Notes: generated from the sequence alone by a model not told the origin. DNA of 64,000 nt from Pseudobdellovibrio sp. (GCA_020696855.1 JAJFMT010000002.1:1-64000), one strand, 5' to 3'. Counted from the stretch's first letter, positions 1 to 8,367 are shown. Made by a program: numbers and translations.

Positions 1-79
1 TCAGCTTCAGGTTCAAAACGCAGAACAAGGTATTCTGAATAAAAAGGATCTATCTGACTTCTTACAAGGCGTTCGCTGA
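1..79 (+). CDS. C-terminal end of an unidentified gene, probably Tad/Flp pilus locus (partial)
   Basis: Only the last 25 codons lie in the window (frame starting at base 2), ending QGVR and a TGA at 77-79. The peptide is polar and has no motif I can assign. The stop is two bases before the ATG of the next gene at 82, so the two are almost certainly co-transcribed and translationally coupled. Membership in the pilus locus is inferred from the downstream TadE-like and CpaB-like genes. Confidence 0.55.
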   Translation, partial: QLQVQNAEQGILNKKDLSDFLQGVR

Positions 80-81
80 AA

Positions 82-693
82 ATGCTAAGCAGAAAGGGAC
101 AGGCTTTAATAGAAGCTCTGGCAGGGTTACTGGTGAGCGTTTTATTTTTTACTTCGTGCTTAAAGCTGTGGGCCATAGCTGTGACTGAACTAAAAAACGA
201 ACAGCAAGAGCGTCAGCTTGAACTTTGTAACTTAAGCGGTAGCGCAAACTGTAAAAAGGAAGGTGGCTTTGTTTTTATCAGCCTGCTTATGCAGTTAACG
301 GTATTACTTTTTGCAACCCATGTTCTAATCGCGATTTTTTTAACTGAAGATTTTAAATGGAAAATCACGAACTGGTGCTTTGAAAGCTCACTGGCCTTGC
401 TAAATGGAGCACAATTAGAACCTGCAAGTTCGGTTTCAGATATTGAAGATGAATTCAATCTGGCCGCCCCGCAACTCATCAGCGTTAAAGCAAATTTGCA
501 GGGCCCATTTCATAATCAAGATAACCCGGGTGCGGTCAGTGAAACGACATTCAGAATCGGATGGGTAACAACAACTCACTTTAACCGGCTGTTTCAAAAT
601 CAAAGCGAGTTTTCTTCTCAGTTAAAATGCGGAGCACGTAAAATATGCGAAAACAAAAGATGTTCTTTCAGCGTAATAGCGGACAAATCCTGA
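82..693 (+). CDS. TadE-like pseudopilin with a second hydrophobic segment
   Basis: This 203-residue protein starts with a basic leader followed by KG|QALIEA and a hydrophobic stretch to about residue 33. That fits a type IV prepilin peptidase site, with Gly before the cut and Glu at +5, as in TadE/TadF pseudopilins. Unusually, a second hydrophobic segment begins near residue 62 (GGFVFISLLMQ) and has no Glu5. The protein could therefore be a TadE/TadG-type fusion or two genes joined. The rest (about 90-203) is soluble and Cys-containing near the C-terminus, presumably periplasmic. The start at 82 lies two bases after the previous stop, and the 3' end overlaps the next gene by 49 nt. Inferred role: minor pilin of a Tad/Flp pilus. 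The family assignment rests on the N-terminal motif only. Confidence 0.5.
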   Translation: MLSRKGQALIEALAGLLVSVLFFTSCLKLWAIAVTELKNEQQERQLELCNLSGSANCKKEGGFVFISLLMQLTVLLFATHVLIAIFLTEDFKWKITNWCFESSLALLNGAQLEPASSVSDIEDEFNLAAPQLISVKANLQGPFHNQDNPGAVSETTFRIGWVTTTHFNRLFQNQSEFSSQLKCGARKICENKRCSFSVIADKS

Positions 694-845
694 TTGAAAC
701 CATCGTTGCCAGCTTGCTGATGGTAGTCATTATGGTGGCGTTTGCAAAACTCATCGAAAAGAAGCGAACCAATAAAATGGATTATAAAAATATTCAAGTC
801 AGACTGGAGGAGCTCAATGCTGCAACAAATGACCCTGCAAAATAA
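645..845 (+). CDS. Small TadE-like pseudopilin
   Basis: A 66-residue protein with a basic leader, a G|QILIE prepilin-peptidase-type site (Glu at +5) and one hydrophobic helix to about residue 37, then a short polar tail. This is the build of the smallest Tad pseudopilins. A GGAG at 631-634 supports the ATG at 645; an alternative ATG at 660 is possible. The gene overlaps the preceding one by 49 nt and the following CpaB-like gene by 29 nt, so all three appear coupled. No conserved C-terminal domain is visible, so the specific pilin class is uncertain. Confidence 0.5.
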   Translation: MRKQKMFFQRNSGQILIETIVASLLMVVIMVAFAKLIEKKRTNKMDYKNIQVRLEELNAATNDPAK

Positions 846-1386
846 AATACTTTGCGCCTCATTCGGTGTGTTTCTTATTCTTTACTACTTCGTGAATCAG
901 GATCACACGTCCGGCGACAATCCGAAGAAGGCTGAAGCCACGGCAGAAGCACCATCAGCAGACACGTACATTCCTCCTGGTCATGTATTAGTACCGGTGC
1001 AAATTGAAAACAGCGAAGCCTTATCTGCTGTCATGGGGCCGTTCGCTGTGGTTGATCTGTACTCGGATGTCGGTGGACACAGCAGTCTGATCGCAGAGAA
1101 GGTGAAATTGATTCGTGCACCTCTGAACCCGCGTCAATTTGCAGTTCTCGTGAATGAGACTTTATCTTCGCAGATCATGCAGGTAAAAGTTCCATTTGCT
1201 GTTGTGCTGCAAAACCGAAATACTTTTAAAGCCAGTTTAGAAAAAAATTTACTGGGAGCCACAGAAAAGAAAACGCAAGTCGCAAAAGTTTTAGAGCCGG
1301 CAAAACCGTTGCCGGCCACGTCAGAACCTAAACCTGTTACGAAGCGAAATTTTCAAATTGAATATTACGAGAGAACCCGGCTTTAA
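817..1386 (+). CDS. cpaB: CpaB/RcpC-like Flp pilus assembly protein
   Basis: A 189-residue protein with an N-terminal signal anchor (about residues 10-26) followed by a PPGHVLVPVQIEN segment. That segment resembles the SAF/RcpC region of CpaB proteins, which sit in the periplasm between the inner-membrane platform and the secretin of Tad pili. The C-terminus is Lys/Pro-rich. An in-frame ATG exists at 742, but the ATG at 817 has a strong TGGAGG ribosome-binding site six bases upstream and begins the membrane segment properly, so I place the start there. The TAA at 1384-1386 overlaps the stop of the convergent amidohydrolase. The family call comes from motif resemblance plus the CpaC and CpaF genes 5 kb downstream. 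Confidence 0.6.
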   Translation: MLQQMTLQNKILCASFGVFLILYYFVNQDHTSGDNPKKAEATAEAPSADTYIPPGHVLVPVQIENSEALSAVMGPFAVVDLYSDVGGHSSLIAEKVKLIRAPLNPRQFAVLVNETLSSQIMQVKVPFAVVLQNRNTFKASLEKNLLGATEKKTQVAKVLEPAKPLPATSEPKPVTKRNFQIEYYERTRL

Positions 1387-2735
1387 AGGAGCGGCTCTCC
1401 CCGGAAGTAAACCTGTTTAACCGCACCCGACTCTATTTCGGTATGCGAGGCTATCCAACCTGCATCGGGATGCTGGTGGTAAACTTTCCAGTCCGCTTTT
1501 AAAGCCGGAATTCCGGCCTCAGTGCTATCGGCTAAAGCTTTAATAGTATCGGCTAAGGACGGCCGTTCAATCGGCGAATCACTGCCGAAGAAAAAAGGTA
1601 TTTTATTTTTACGGAGAAGCTCCCACTGAAACAAGTAACTGAACAGTTTAGGTGAAAGGCTTTCTTTCAAAAAGCTTTTGTCGCTGAGCCAGTGGCACGG
1701 CTGCATATGACACGTGATATGAAGTGGTTTCATTAACTGAACTGTTTCAGGTGAAATAAGCTGAACGTGTTCCAGGTTTAAGCGCCCCAATATGCCATCA
1801 GCCGAAACTTCACGAGCTGCCTGAACAGCGGTTGTCACCGCAGCATCGCCGATGCAATGAATAGCGACCTGATAGCCAAGGGGCCACGCGGCACGCAATA
1901 CAGCTTTGATTTCTTCAGGCTTCCAAATCAGTAAGCCATTTTCCTGCGAGCCGGCATAGGGCTCCGAAACAAAAGCCGTCTGCGAACCAAGGGCATAGGG
2001 CTCCGAAACAAAAGCCGTCTGCGAACCAAGAGACCCATCAATAAATATTTTTACTCCGGCGACACGCAGTTGCTTAGACCCGTCTGTGCGTAATTTTTTA
2101 ATAACAGTCAGAACATTTGACAGATCATCAAGTGATTCAGCCGTTACCAGCGACTCAACTGCCACCGTTAATTGCTTCTGGTCTTCCATCTGACGCAAAA
2201 TATTCCAGGCACCTTCATGCATCGACATGTCGCGAATATGAGTGAATCCCGCTTTATTAAAAATACTCTGTGATGTTTTAAAAAATAACTGATGCTGCTG
2301 ATTTGAAAAATCCGGAAGCTTCATTAAAGCCGCAATGTGCGCTTGATCCAGCAAAATACCGGTCGGCTCACCGCGCTCGTCCCGCGCGATGACTCCCCCA
2401 TTAATGTTTTTGCTGAAATCAAAACCTAACTTTGAAAGCTCTCGCAGACCGCAGGAATTAATCCACGAAGCATGGCCATCCACACGAGAGAAAAACACCG
2501 GAGTATCCGGAAAAACTTTATCCAGAATTTTTTTGTCAGGAAATGTTTTCTGTGGCCATTCATTTTGATTCCAGCCGAACCCAACCAGCCACTGAGACCG
2601 GTAATGCTGCGGAAGAATTTTAAGTTCACTCACCGCTTCTGCGGATTTCAGGTCATGCAGCTTAAGGCCTTCAGCCACCTGGCCAGTAGCCCAAAAGTGA
2701 GTGTGACTGTCAAATGCGTTAATGAGTTTTTCCAT
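1383..2735 (-). CDS. YtcJ-like metal-dependent amidohydrolase with an internal duplication
   Basis: This is an amidohydrolase-superfamily TIM barrel of the amidohydrolase-3/YtcJ type. Visible motifs are DSHTHF near the N-terminus (two metal ligands), RVDGHASWIN, the KIFIDGSLGSQTA signature and HCIGDAA. I take the start at 2735 (MEKLINAFDSHTHF). The longer ATG at 2798 lies inside a rho-independent terminator hairpin and is unlikely. The protein then has about 450 residues and almost lacks the N-terminal beta-sandwich strands common in the family. A perfect in-frame 39-bp tandem duplication repeats LGSQTAFVSEPYA directly after the conserved signature, which may disturb an active-site loop. Substrate unknown. 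The gene is reversed relative to the pilus genes and converges on cpaB with overlapping stop codons. Confidence 0.8.
   Translation of the reverse strand: MEKLINAFDSHTHFWATGQVAEGLKLHDLKSAEAVSELKILPQHYRSQWLVGFGWNQNEWPQKTFPDKKILDKVFPDTPVFFSRVDGHASWINSCGLRELSKLGFDFSKNINGGVIARDERGEPTGILLDQAHIAALMKLPDFSNQQHQLFFKTSQSIFNKAGFTHIRDMSMHEGAWNILRQMEDQKQLTVAVESLVTAESLDDLSNVLTVIKKLRTDGSKQLRVAGVKIFIDGSLGSQTAFVSEPYALGSQTAFVSEPYAGSQENGLLIWKPEEIKAVLRAAWPLGYQVAIHCIGDAAVTTAVQAAREVSADGILGRLNLEHVQLISPETVQLMKPLHITCHMQPCHWLSDKSFLKESLSPKLFSYLFQWELLRKNKIPFFFGSDSPIERPSLADTIKALADSTEAGIPALKADWKVYHQHPDAGWIASHTEIESGAVKQVYFRGEPLL
1953..2030. repeat. Perfect tandem duplication, 2 x 39 bp, inside the amidohydrolase gene
   Basis: The units 1953-1991 and 1992-2030 are identical over all 39 bases and begin GGCATAGGGC on the plus strand. 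Because 39 is a multiple of three, the frame is kept and 13 residues are duplicated. Perfect identity suggests a very recent event or an assembly artefact. Confidence 0.97.
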
Positions 2736-2762
2736 TCCGACTGAATGTACATGAGTTCGGGG

Positions 2763-2795
2763 CAAAAAAAAAGAGACCGTGTTACCGGTCTCTTT
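2763..2795 (-). terminator. Rho-independent terminator of the Gly/Gln-rich secreted protein gene
   Basis: AAGAGACCG (2771-2779) pairs perfectly with CGGTCTCTT (2786-2794) around a 6-nt loop. On the minus strand it is followed by a run of nine T. It lies 26 nt after the stop of the gene at 2821. Confidence 0.9.
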
Positions 2796-2820
2796 CATTT
2801 TTTTAAATTTCTATTCTAAA

Positions 2821-4842
2821 TTAGCGTCCGCGTCCGCCACCTGTTGTCGTTCCAGGCACTGTTGTCGGATTCGGTAATCCGGTCGGAGGGAACTGAGTTC
2901 CACCTGGGAAGCCCGGATTGTAGCCGGCAGGAGGGTACGGCGTTCCACCCGGGAACTGCTGACCAGGAAAACCTGTCGGAGAAGGAGCACCAACTCCACC
3001 GGTGAAGCCACCATTCAATCCAAGATTGAAGTTAAGACCGCCGCTTAAGTTAAGTCCGCCGCCGGTTCCAAAACCATTGCTATAATACAACTGTTGTAAT
3101 TGCATGTTCAGCTGAGCCATCTGCATTTGAATTTGATAAGCTTGCTGCTGACGTTGCACTTGCTGTTGTTGGTACTGCATCTGAACCTGCATCTGCTGTT
3201 GGTAGTATTGCATTTGTTGCTGCTGATACTGCTGCTGCATTTGCATTTGTAATTGTGCCATTTGCATTTGGTACTGAGCACTCAATTGACCGTTCATACC
3301 GAACTGTCCGCCACCGCCGAATGGGCCGCCACCGAATGGGCCACCGAAGCCGCCGCCGCCAAATGGACCGCCGAAGCCGCCACCTAAACCAATTTGTCCG
3401 CCTAAGCCGAATTGCGGGCCTGGGCCACCGAAAGGACCACCGCCGAACGGACCGCCACCAAATGGGCCTCCGCCTAAACCGACTTGTCCACCGAGACCGC
3501 CACCTAATCCGAATTGTGGTCCGCCACCGCCAACGTTACAAGGCCAAGTGAAACACATCGCCATGTTACCGTTACCAGGGAAGCCACCCATTCCGCCTGT
3601 TCCGCCGAATGGACCATTAAATCCGCCGTAAATATTTAAACCTGGGTTGTAAGCTCCGCCACCCCATGGTGAGCCGAACATACCTTGCGGATAACCGAAC
3701 GCTCCGCCTTGTCCTGCGAAAGGCCCCATGGCACCGTTAGGACCGCCGCCTAAACCGAACTGACCACCGGCGCCGAATGGAAATCCTGCTCCGCCATAAC
3801 CGCCCGAACATCCGTATGCACCAGGGCCTGAAAGACCATTGATGATACCGTTAAGACCGGCTTGATAATAAGGATAACCGTAAGAAACCTGTGAAGGCAC
3901 ACCTAACTGAGCGGCGTGTTCACGTCCGGCAGAATCTGCACGCTGACCTAAGCCAACATATAATAAACCACCGATAACATTTGTTGCAGTTGAGAACCAG
4001 TCACGGCGCATACGTGGAGCGCTTCCACCGCCACGGCTGTAAGCATCGCAATCCGCACAGTCACTTTCCGTTTCATTTGCTAAACGGTATTCCCTGTCGA
4101 TACGAGCTTGTTCACGAGCATCTGCGATCGCGTATTCTCTGTCTTGAATTTCATCCTGACGGCGCTCTTCTTCATCAGCAGAGTTCGCAAGTTCAATTCT
4201 TAATTTTCTGTAATCAGCTAAATCTTTTTTACACTGAGACGTGTTGTAACTTCTGCGCGCGCCATCTTGTGGGCGAAGAGTATCATCATCACAAATTGAA
4301 CCTGATACGCCACCTGCGCTTGAACGGCTGTTGCCCACGCAATAAGGACCACGGCCATCGCGTGATTCAGTCCAGCGGCCTTGTAATAATTCCGGCGGAG
4401 TTTCTTTAGCTGCACAATCTTGTGGAACTGTGGTTGCTGAAGCACCTGCTGCAGGCGGATCAACAATACAACCGTTAGAACGGGATTGATAGCTTGAGCA
4501 AAGTTTTGCACCTTCAATGTGAACATCTAAAACGAAATCAACAATTGAAGAATCAAAATATCTGTCAATTTTTCTACGCAAAGAATCTACACGCTGTTCT
4601 GCACGTTTCTTTTTTGCCTGAGTTTGTTTAAGAGCATTACGGGCACGCTGAATTCCCTGACGTGCTTCACGCTCATCATCACTCATGCTAACTGCATTTC
4701 TCGCAGGGCGTGTGTCGTAAGGACAGAAAACTCCGCCTTGATAAAAACCGCTGCCCCACATGTCTTGCGCGTGAACTTTTTCAGAAACGAAAAGCGCGCA
4801 AAAAACCAATGCGAACAGATACTTAAAATAATGTGCAGACAT
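2821..4842 (-). CDS. Large secreted Gly-rich and Gln/Met-rich protein with coiled coils
   Basis: I do not recognise the family. The 673-residue product has a clear signal peptide (cleavage after VHA, residue 25). A charged coiled coil follows at about 52-93, then a Cys-containing segment (about 110-200) and a second highly charged coiled coil (about 205-260) ending in DCADC. After that come a hydrophobic patch (about 280-300), a long Gly/Phe/Pro-rich region (about 320-515) with FGGGPFGG-type repeats, a Gln/Met/Tyr-rich stretch (about 520-595), and a Gly/Pro-rich tail ending GGGRGR. It looks like an exported structural or surface protein. AGGAG lies just before the ATG and a strong terminator follows the stop, so it is probably a single-gene unit. 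It lies between two Tad pilus half-loci, in opposite orientation. The host-interaction (hit) genes of B. bacteriovorus also neighbour Flp pilus genes, but homology is not shown here. Confidence 0.8.
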   Translation of the reverse strand: MSAHYFKYLFALVFCALFVSEKVHAQDMWGSGFYQGGVFCPYDTRPARNAVSMSDDEREARQGIQRARNALKQTQAKKKRAEQRVDSLRRKIDRYFDSSIVDFVLDVHIEGAKLCSSYQSRSNGCIVDPPAAGASATTVPQDCAAKETPPELLQGRWTESRDGRGPYCVGNSRSSAGGVSGSICDDDTLRPQDGARRSYNTSQCKKDLADYRKLRIELANSADEEERRQDEIQDREYAIADAREQARIDREYRLANETESDCADCDAYSRGGGSAPRMRRDWFSTATNVIGGLLYVGLGQRADSAGREHAAQLGVPSQVSYGYPYYQAGLNGIINGLSGPGAYGCSGGYGGAGFPFGAGGQFGLGGGPNGAMGPFAGQGGAFGYPQGMFGSPWGGGAYNPGLNIYGGFNGPFGGTGGMGGFPGNGNMAMCFTWPCNVGGGGPQFGLGGGLGGQVGLGGGPFGGGPFGGGPFGGPGPQFGLGGQIGLGGGFGGPFGGGGFGGPFGGGPFGGGGQFGMNGQLSAQYQMQMAQLQMQMQQQYQQQQMQYYQQQMQVQMQYQQQQVQRQQQAYQIQMQMAQLNMQLQQLYYSNGFGTGGGLNLSGGLNFNLGLNGGFTGGVGAPSPTGFPGQQFPGGTPYPPAGYNPGFPGGTQFPPTGLPNPTTVPGTTTGGGRGR

Positions 4843-4974
4843 AGGATCTCCTACTCTCTAATCGTATCACTCTTCGACATTTCGCCAGTATTTCTGTAAT
4901 CAAAAATGGCCTAAGGTCATAGACAGTAGCTAAATCTGGACTTAGGGCAAAAATAGCGTTTAATCTTAGACCTC

Positions 4975-6087
4975 ATGGATGCTGACCTAAAACCGAAAAT
5001 CCTTTGCCTCGACGATGAAAGCGACAACCTGGACGCGTTAGAGAGAATTTTTCGCAAAAAATTCACGGTTCTTAAGGCCACTTCGGCTAAAGCAGCTTTC
5101 GAGATGCTGGACAATAGCCCTGACATCGGCGTGATCGTCTCAGATCAACGCATGCCCGTCATTACCGGCGTCGAGTTTCTGCAAAAGTCCATAGTGTCTC
5201 ACCCTAATACAACCAGGATTTTATTGACCGGTTACACCGACATTTCTTCAGTCATTGAAGCCGTAAACAAAGGCGAGATTTACCGTTACCTGACCAAGCC
5301 GTGGGACCCGGTGGATCTTCTGAACACGGTCAGCCAGGGTTATGAAAAATATGTTCTTCAGTCAGAACTGAAAAATAAAAACTTAGAACTGCAAAATGCT
5401 CTCGAAGAATTAAAAAGCTTAGATAAGGTCAAAAATCAATTCATGATTCTGATCAACCACGAGCTGAAAACCCCTCTCACAGCGGTTTTGAGCTTCGCAG
5501 GTCTTTTAAAAGAAACATCGATGACAGAAGAGCAGAATCTTTTTACAGACCGCATTTTAAAATCAGCAGATAAATTAAAAAATATAGTTGATGACGTTTT
5601 ATTGATTGTAAAAGGCGAAGTCGGAATGATTCCGGTCAAAGTCAGTCTGGTTAAAACCGACTGGTTTACTCATCACATTTCTCCTGAGGTTGCACAGTCT
5701 TTAAAAGATAAAAATCAGACTTTAAAATTCAATTCAAATCTTGAAACAATTCAGGTGGATTCACGTTTGACTCAAATGGCCTTTAACCGAGCTTTGCACA
5801 ACGCTACAAAGTTCGGTCTTGCAGGAAGTGAAATCGTTATTCTTGTACATACAGAGCCGGGGCATCAGGCGGTTCTCAGCATCAGCAACAAAGGACCGAA
5901 AATCTCAGAACAGCTGATTGAAAAAATTATGAAGCCGTTTCAAATGGATGAAAACATCATGAATCATTCTGTGGGGCTTGGCCTGGGGCTCAGCATCTGC
6001 AACACGTTACTGAAAAGCCAGAACGCTTACTTACGCGTGCAGAATTTAAATGATGGCGTCATGGTGTCTTTTAAATTCAGAAATTAA
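4975..6087 (+). CDS. Receiver-histidine kinase hybrid with N-terminal REC domain
   Basis: Domains in order: receiver (about 8-125) with acidic pair D13-D14, phospho-acceptor D57 in VSDQRMP, T85 and K108 in YLTKPW. A coiled linker follows, then HisKA with H162 in NHELKTPL, and HATPase_c with an N box (RALHNATKF) and a glycine-rich SVGLGLGLS loop. No transmembrane segment is visible, so it is a cytoplasmic kinase that takes phosphate or a signal through its receiver. The receiver resembles those of RpfG-type regulators (LLTGYTD, GEIYRYLTKPW). It sits upstream of the CpaC-type secretin in the same orientation with an 88-nt gap, so a role in pilus control is possible but unproven. No good ribosome-binding site is seen at the ATG. 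Confidence 0.85.
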   Translation: MDADLKPKILCLDDESDNLDALERIFRKKFTVLKATSAKAAFEMLDNSPDIGVIVSDQRMPVITGVEFLQKSIVSHPNTTRILLTGYTDISSVIEAVNKGEIYRYLTKPWDPVDLLNTVSQGYEKYVLQSELKNKNLELQNALEELKSLDKVKNQFMILINHELKTPLTAVLSFAGLLKETSMTEEQNLFTDRILKSADKLKNIVDDVLLIVKGEVGMIPVKVSLVKTDWFTHHISPEVAQSLKDKNQTLKFNSNLETIQVDSRLTQMAFNRALHNATKFGLAGSEIVILVHTEPGHQAVLSISNKGPKISEQLIEKIMKPFQMDENIMNHSVGLGLGLSICNTLLKSQNAYLRVQNLNDGVMVSFKFRN

Positions 6088-6175
6088 TCCGAAATTCCGT
6101 CTCTATTCGCTAAATAAAACTTATTCACAGTTTCTCTTATGGCGGGCTTAGCCATCTAATTGCAAGAAGCGTTTT

Positions 6176-7447
6176 ATGGCATTTTTATTATGGCTTCTAT
6201 TAGTGCTGCCGGCTTCGGCGTCTGCCCTACCTCATGAAATTCAGTTAGAAGTCGGAGAAGACTACCTCATTAAGCCGCAGGAACTTCTGAAAATTGAGAA
6301 AGTCTGGATCGAAGAAAAAAATGTTTTATCGGCTTCTTTAAAAGACCGTGGCCTTGTCATCAAATCACTTCAAACCGGGCAAAGCCATGTGCGCATCGGA
6401 AAGCAGCTGAAGCTTTTTCGTGTTACCCCGCCCGGAAGCCGGCGTCAGTTCGATATATGGCAGGAGGTTGCCAGATCGAAATTTAAAGGGCTATCAGTGA
6501 ATTACTGCGGCCTTAATCTTTGCGCTTACGGATTACTGGAAAAACTTGAAGACTATCTTACGATCCTGAAACTGGCGCGGGAGAACAGCGCGCCTCTACT
6601 GATGGCGGCTGACATCACAGAGGCGGCAAAAAAAGAAGTGAGCGCACATGTGGCCAAAGTTCTGCGCGAAAACGGCTTAACACCGCAGAAGCTTGTTTTC
6701 TCAAAACCGTGGAGAAGCTTTTACAAGGCTTCAACTCCGGACGAACAAGCGAAAAAAGTACTGCAGTATTTAGGAGTTGATTACATCTACAGAGAAACGG
6801 CCACCCAGCTGGCCGACAATGTGGAAGTCACTGTTCAAATCGCTGAGCTCAGTAAAAGCTTCTTGCAAAAATACGGCATCACATGGCCATCACAATATCA
6901 GGCGCAATTGGTCGATTTCAAAAATCTGCAAGGAAGCCCCGGAATTGATCTGGCATTGAACGCAGCTGAAGCTTCAGGTGAAGCCAAGATCCTGGCATCA
7001 CCAAAACTGATTTGCAGAAGCGGCAAAGAAGCCGATTTTTTTGCAGGCGGCGAATTCCCGGTGAAAGTTCAGAATTTAAGAACCTCACATCTGGAATGGA
7101 AGCGCTATGGAATCGGCCTCAAGTTAAAGCCCCAATTGGATGCCGTTGGCCAGCTGAATCTGCAGATCGAAACTGAAATTTCATCGGTTGATCAGGCACT
7201 AAAGATAGATGATATGCCCGCGGTGCATTTAACTAGGGTTTCTACTTTCTTTGATCTTATCAACAATAAAACTATCGCTCTGTCGGGACTTCTCAGAAAT
7301 GAAACCAGCCAAAACGCCGAAGGTCTCCCCTTCCTAAAAAATCTTCCTGTGCTGGGAAGCCTCTTCAGCAGCCGGAATTATATTGAACACAAATCAGAAA
7401 TGATTGTTTTTGTTACTCCAAGACTGATCAGCACGGAGAGTGAATGA
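6176..7447 (+). CDS. cpaC: CpaC/RcpA-type secretin of a Tad/Flp pilus
   Basis: A 423-residue protein with a signal peptide (cleavage near ASA, residue 17). An N-terminal pilus-formation domain follows (about 20-80, LEVGEDYLIKPQEL to HVRIGKQL). A conserved secretin core occupies the last 200 residues: ILASPKLICRSGKEADFFAGGEFPV-type signature, YGIGLKLKP, GLPFLKNLPVLGSLF and IVFVTPRL at the end. Such proteins form the outer-membrane ring through which the Tad pilus passes. An AAGAAG box precedes the ATG. The stop overlaps the ATPase start as ATGA, so translation is coupled. The protein is slightly short for the family. Confidence 0.88.
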   Translation: MAFLLWLLLVLPASASALPHEIQLEVGEDYLIKPQELLKIEKVWIEEKNVLSASLKDRGLVIKSLQTGQSHVRIGKQLKLFRVTPPGSRRQFDIWQEVARSKFKGLSVNYCGLNLCAYGLLEKLEDYLTILKLARENSAPLLMAADITEAAKKEVSAHVAKVLRENGLTPQKLVFSKPWRSFYKASTPDEQAKKVLQYLGVDYIYRETATQLADNVEVTVQIAELSKSFLQKYGITWPSQYQAQLVDFKNLQGSPGIDLALNAAEASGEAKILASPKLICRSGKEADFFAGGEFPVKVQNLRTSHLEWKRYGIGLKLKPQLDAVGQLNLQIETEISSVDQALKIDDMPAVHLTRVSTFFDLINNKTIALSGLLRNETSQNAEGLPFLKNLPVLGSLFSSRNYIEHKSEMIVFVTPRLISTESE

Positions 7448-8367
7448 TGAATAAAGACCCTTTACATGTTTTATTAAACAATCCTTCTGTCAGCGAAATC
7501 CTTATCAATGATTTTGATAAAATCTATTTTGAATGTGATGGTAGACTGCAAAAGCATAATGACTATTTTTCTTCGTCACACAGTTACCTCATGTATATAG
7601 AGGGTTTGTGTGAAAAACTTCACCGACCGTTAAACCGTGAACAGCCCTTTCTTGAAATGAACTTTGAGCGGCACCGCTATTCTCTCATTTACGGCGAACT
7701 TTCGTCAGGCGCACCTTTACTGAGTATACGAAAACAAGTTATGAATTCACTGAGCCTTGAAACGCTTGTGCAGTCCGGCTGGTGCGGCCCTGACGAAGCT
7801 GCTTACCTTCAAACCTCTGTTCAGCAAAAAAAGAACTTATTGATTGCAGGCCCTACTTCCAGCGGCAAAACTACAGTACTTCAGTCACTGCTGAATTTAA
7901 CAGGCTCTTCGGAAAGATGTCTTCTCATTGAAGACACCCGTGAGTTACTGCTTCCGAACACCGCCTCTGCTTCGTTGCTGGCGCGGGAATTTAAAAGCGG
8001 GCCGATTGCACAAGTCTCATTAGAAGATCTCATCAGGCGGGCGTTGCGGCTTCGCCCTGACCGTTTGATAGTCGGTGAAGTCCGCGGCGCTGAAGCGTAC
8101 TCACTCTTGCTGGCCCTTTCAACAGGCCACAGAGGAAGCTTAAGTTCCGTTCATGCGGCAAACGCAAAGCAAGCGTTGCTTCGCTTAGAAATGCTGGTTC
8201 AGCTGGGCGCACCCGAATGGGATTTGCGTTCGATACGAAGGCTCATAACGCTTTCTACGGATGCTATTGTGGTTGTTGAGAAGACATCAGAAGGCAGAAA
8301 GCTAAAAGAAATTTGTGAAGTTAAATCGCTTGAGGAAAGCGGGATCATTTTAGAGAAGGTTTTTTAG
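7444..8367 (+). CDS. cpaF: CpaF/TadA-type pilus assembly ATPase
   Basis: A secretion ATPase of the CpaF/TadA branch, which powers Tad/Flp pilus assembly at the inner membrane. Visible motifs: N-terminal VSEILIN region, LSIRKQ, Walker A GPTSSGKT (residues 136-143, K142), Asp box IEDTREL, Walker B LIVGEVRGAEA and His box TGHRGSLSSVHA. At 307 residues it lacks the roughly 100-residue helical N-terminal part of typical CpaF but keeps all catalytic elements. The start overlaps the secretin stop (ATGA); a second ATG at 7447 is equally possible. No TadB or TadC follows; a hairpin and the convergent aspS come next, so the locus ends here. Confidence 0.9.
   Translation: MMNKDPLHVLLNNPSVSEILINDFDKIYFECDGRLQKHNDYFSSSHSYLMYIEGLCEKLHRPLNREQPFLEMNFERHRYSLIYGELSSGAPLLSIRKQVMNSLSLETLVQSGWCGPDEAAYLQTSVQQKKNLLIAGPTSSGKTTVLQSLLNLTGSSERCLLIEDTRELLLPNTASASLLAREFKSGPIAQVSLEDLIRRALRLRPDRLIVGEVRGAEAYSLLLALSTGHRGSLSSVHAANAKQALLRLEMLVQLGAPEWDLRSIRRLITLSTDAIVVVEKTSEGRKLKEICEVKSLEESGIILEKVF

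Noticed and set aside
2736-2798. Longer N-terminus of the amidohydrolase
   Set aside because: The ATG at 2798 lies inside the terminator of the upstream gene; the internal start at 2735 precedes the conserved DSHTHF.
3255-3551. Arg/His-rich frame opposite the Gly-rich gene
   Set aside because: Shadow of GC-rich glycine codons on the other strand; no ribosome site.
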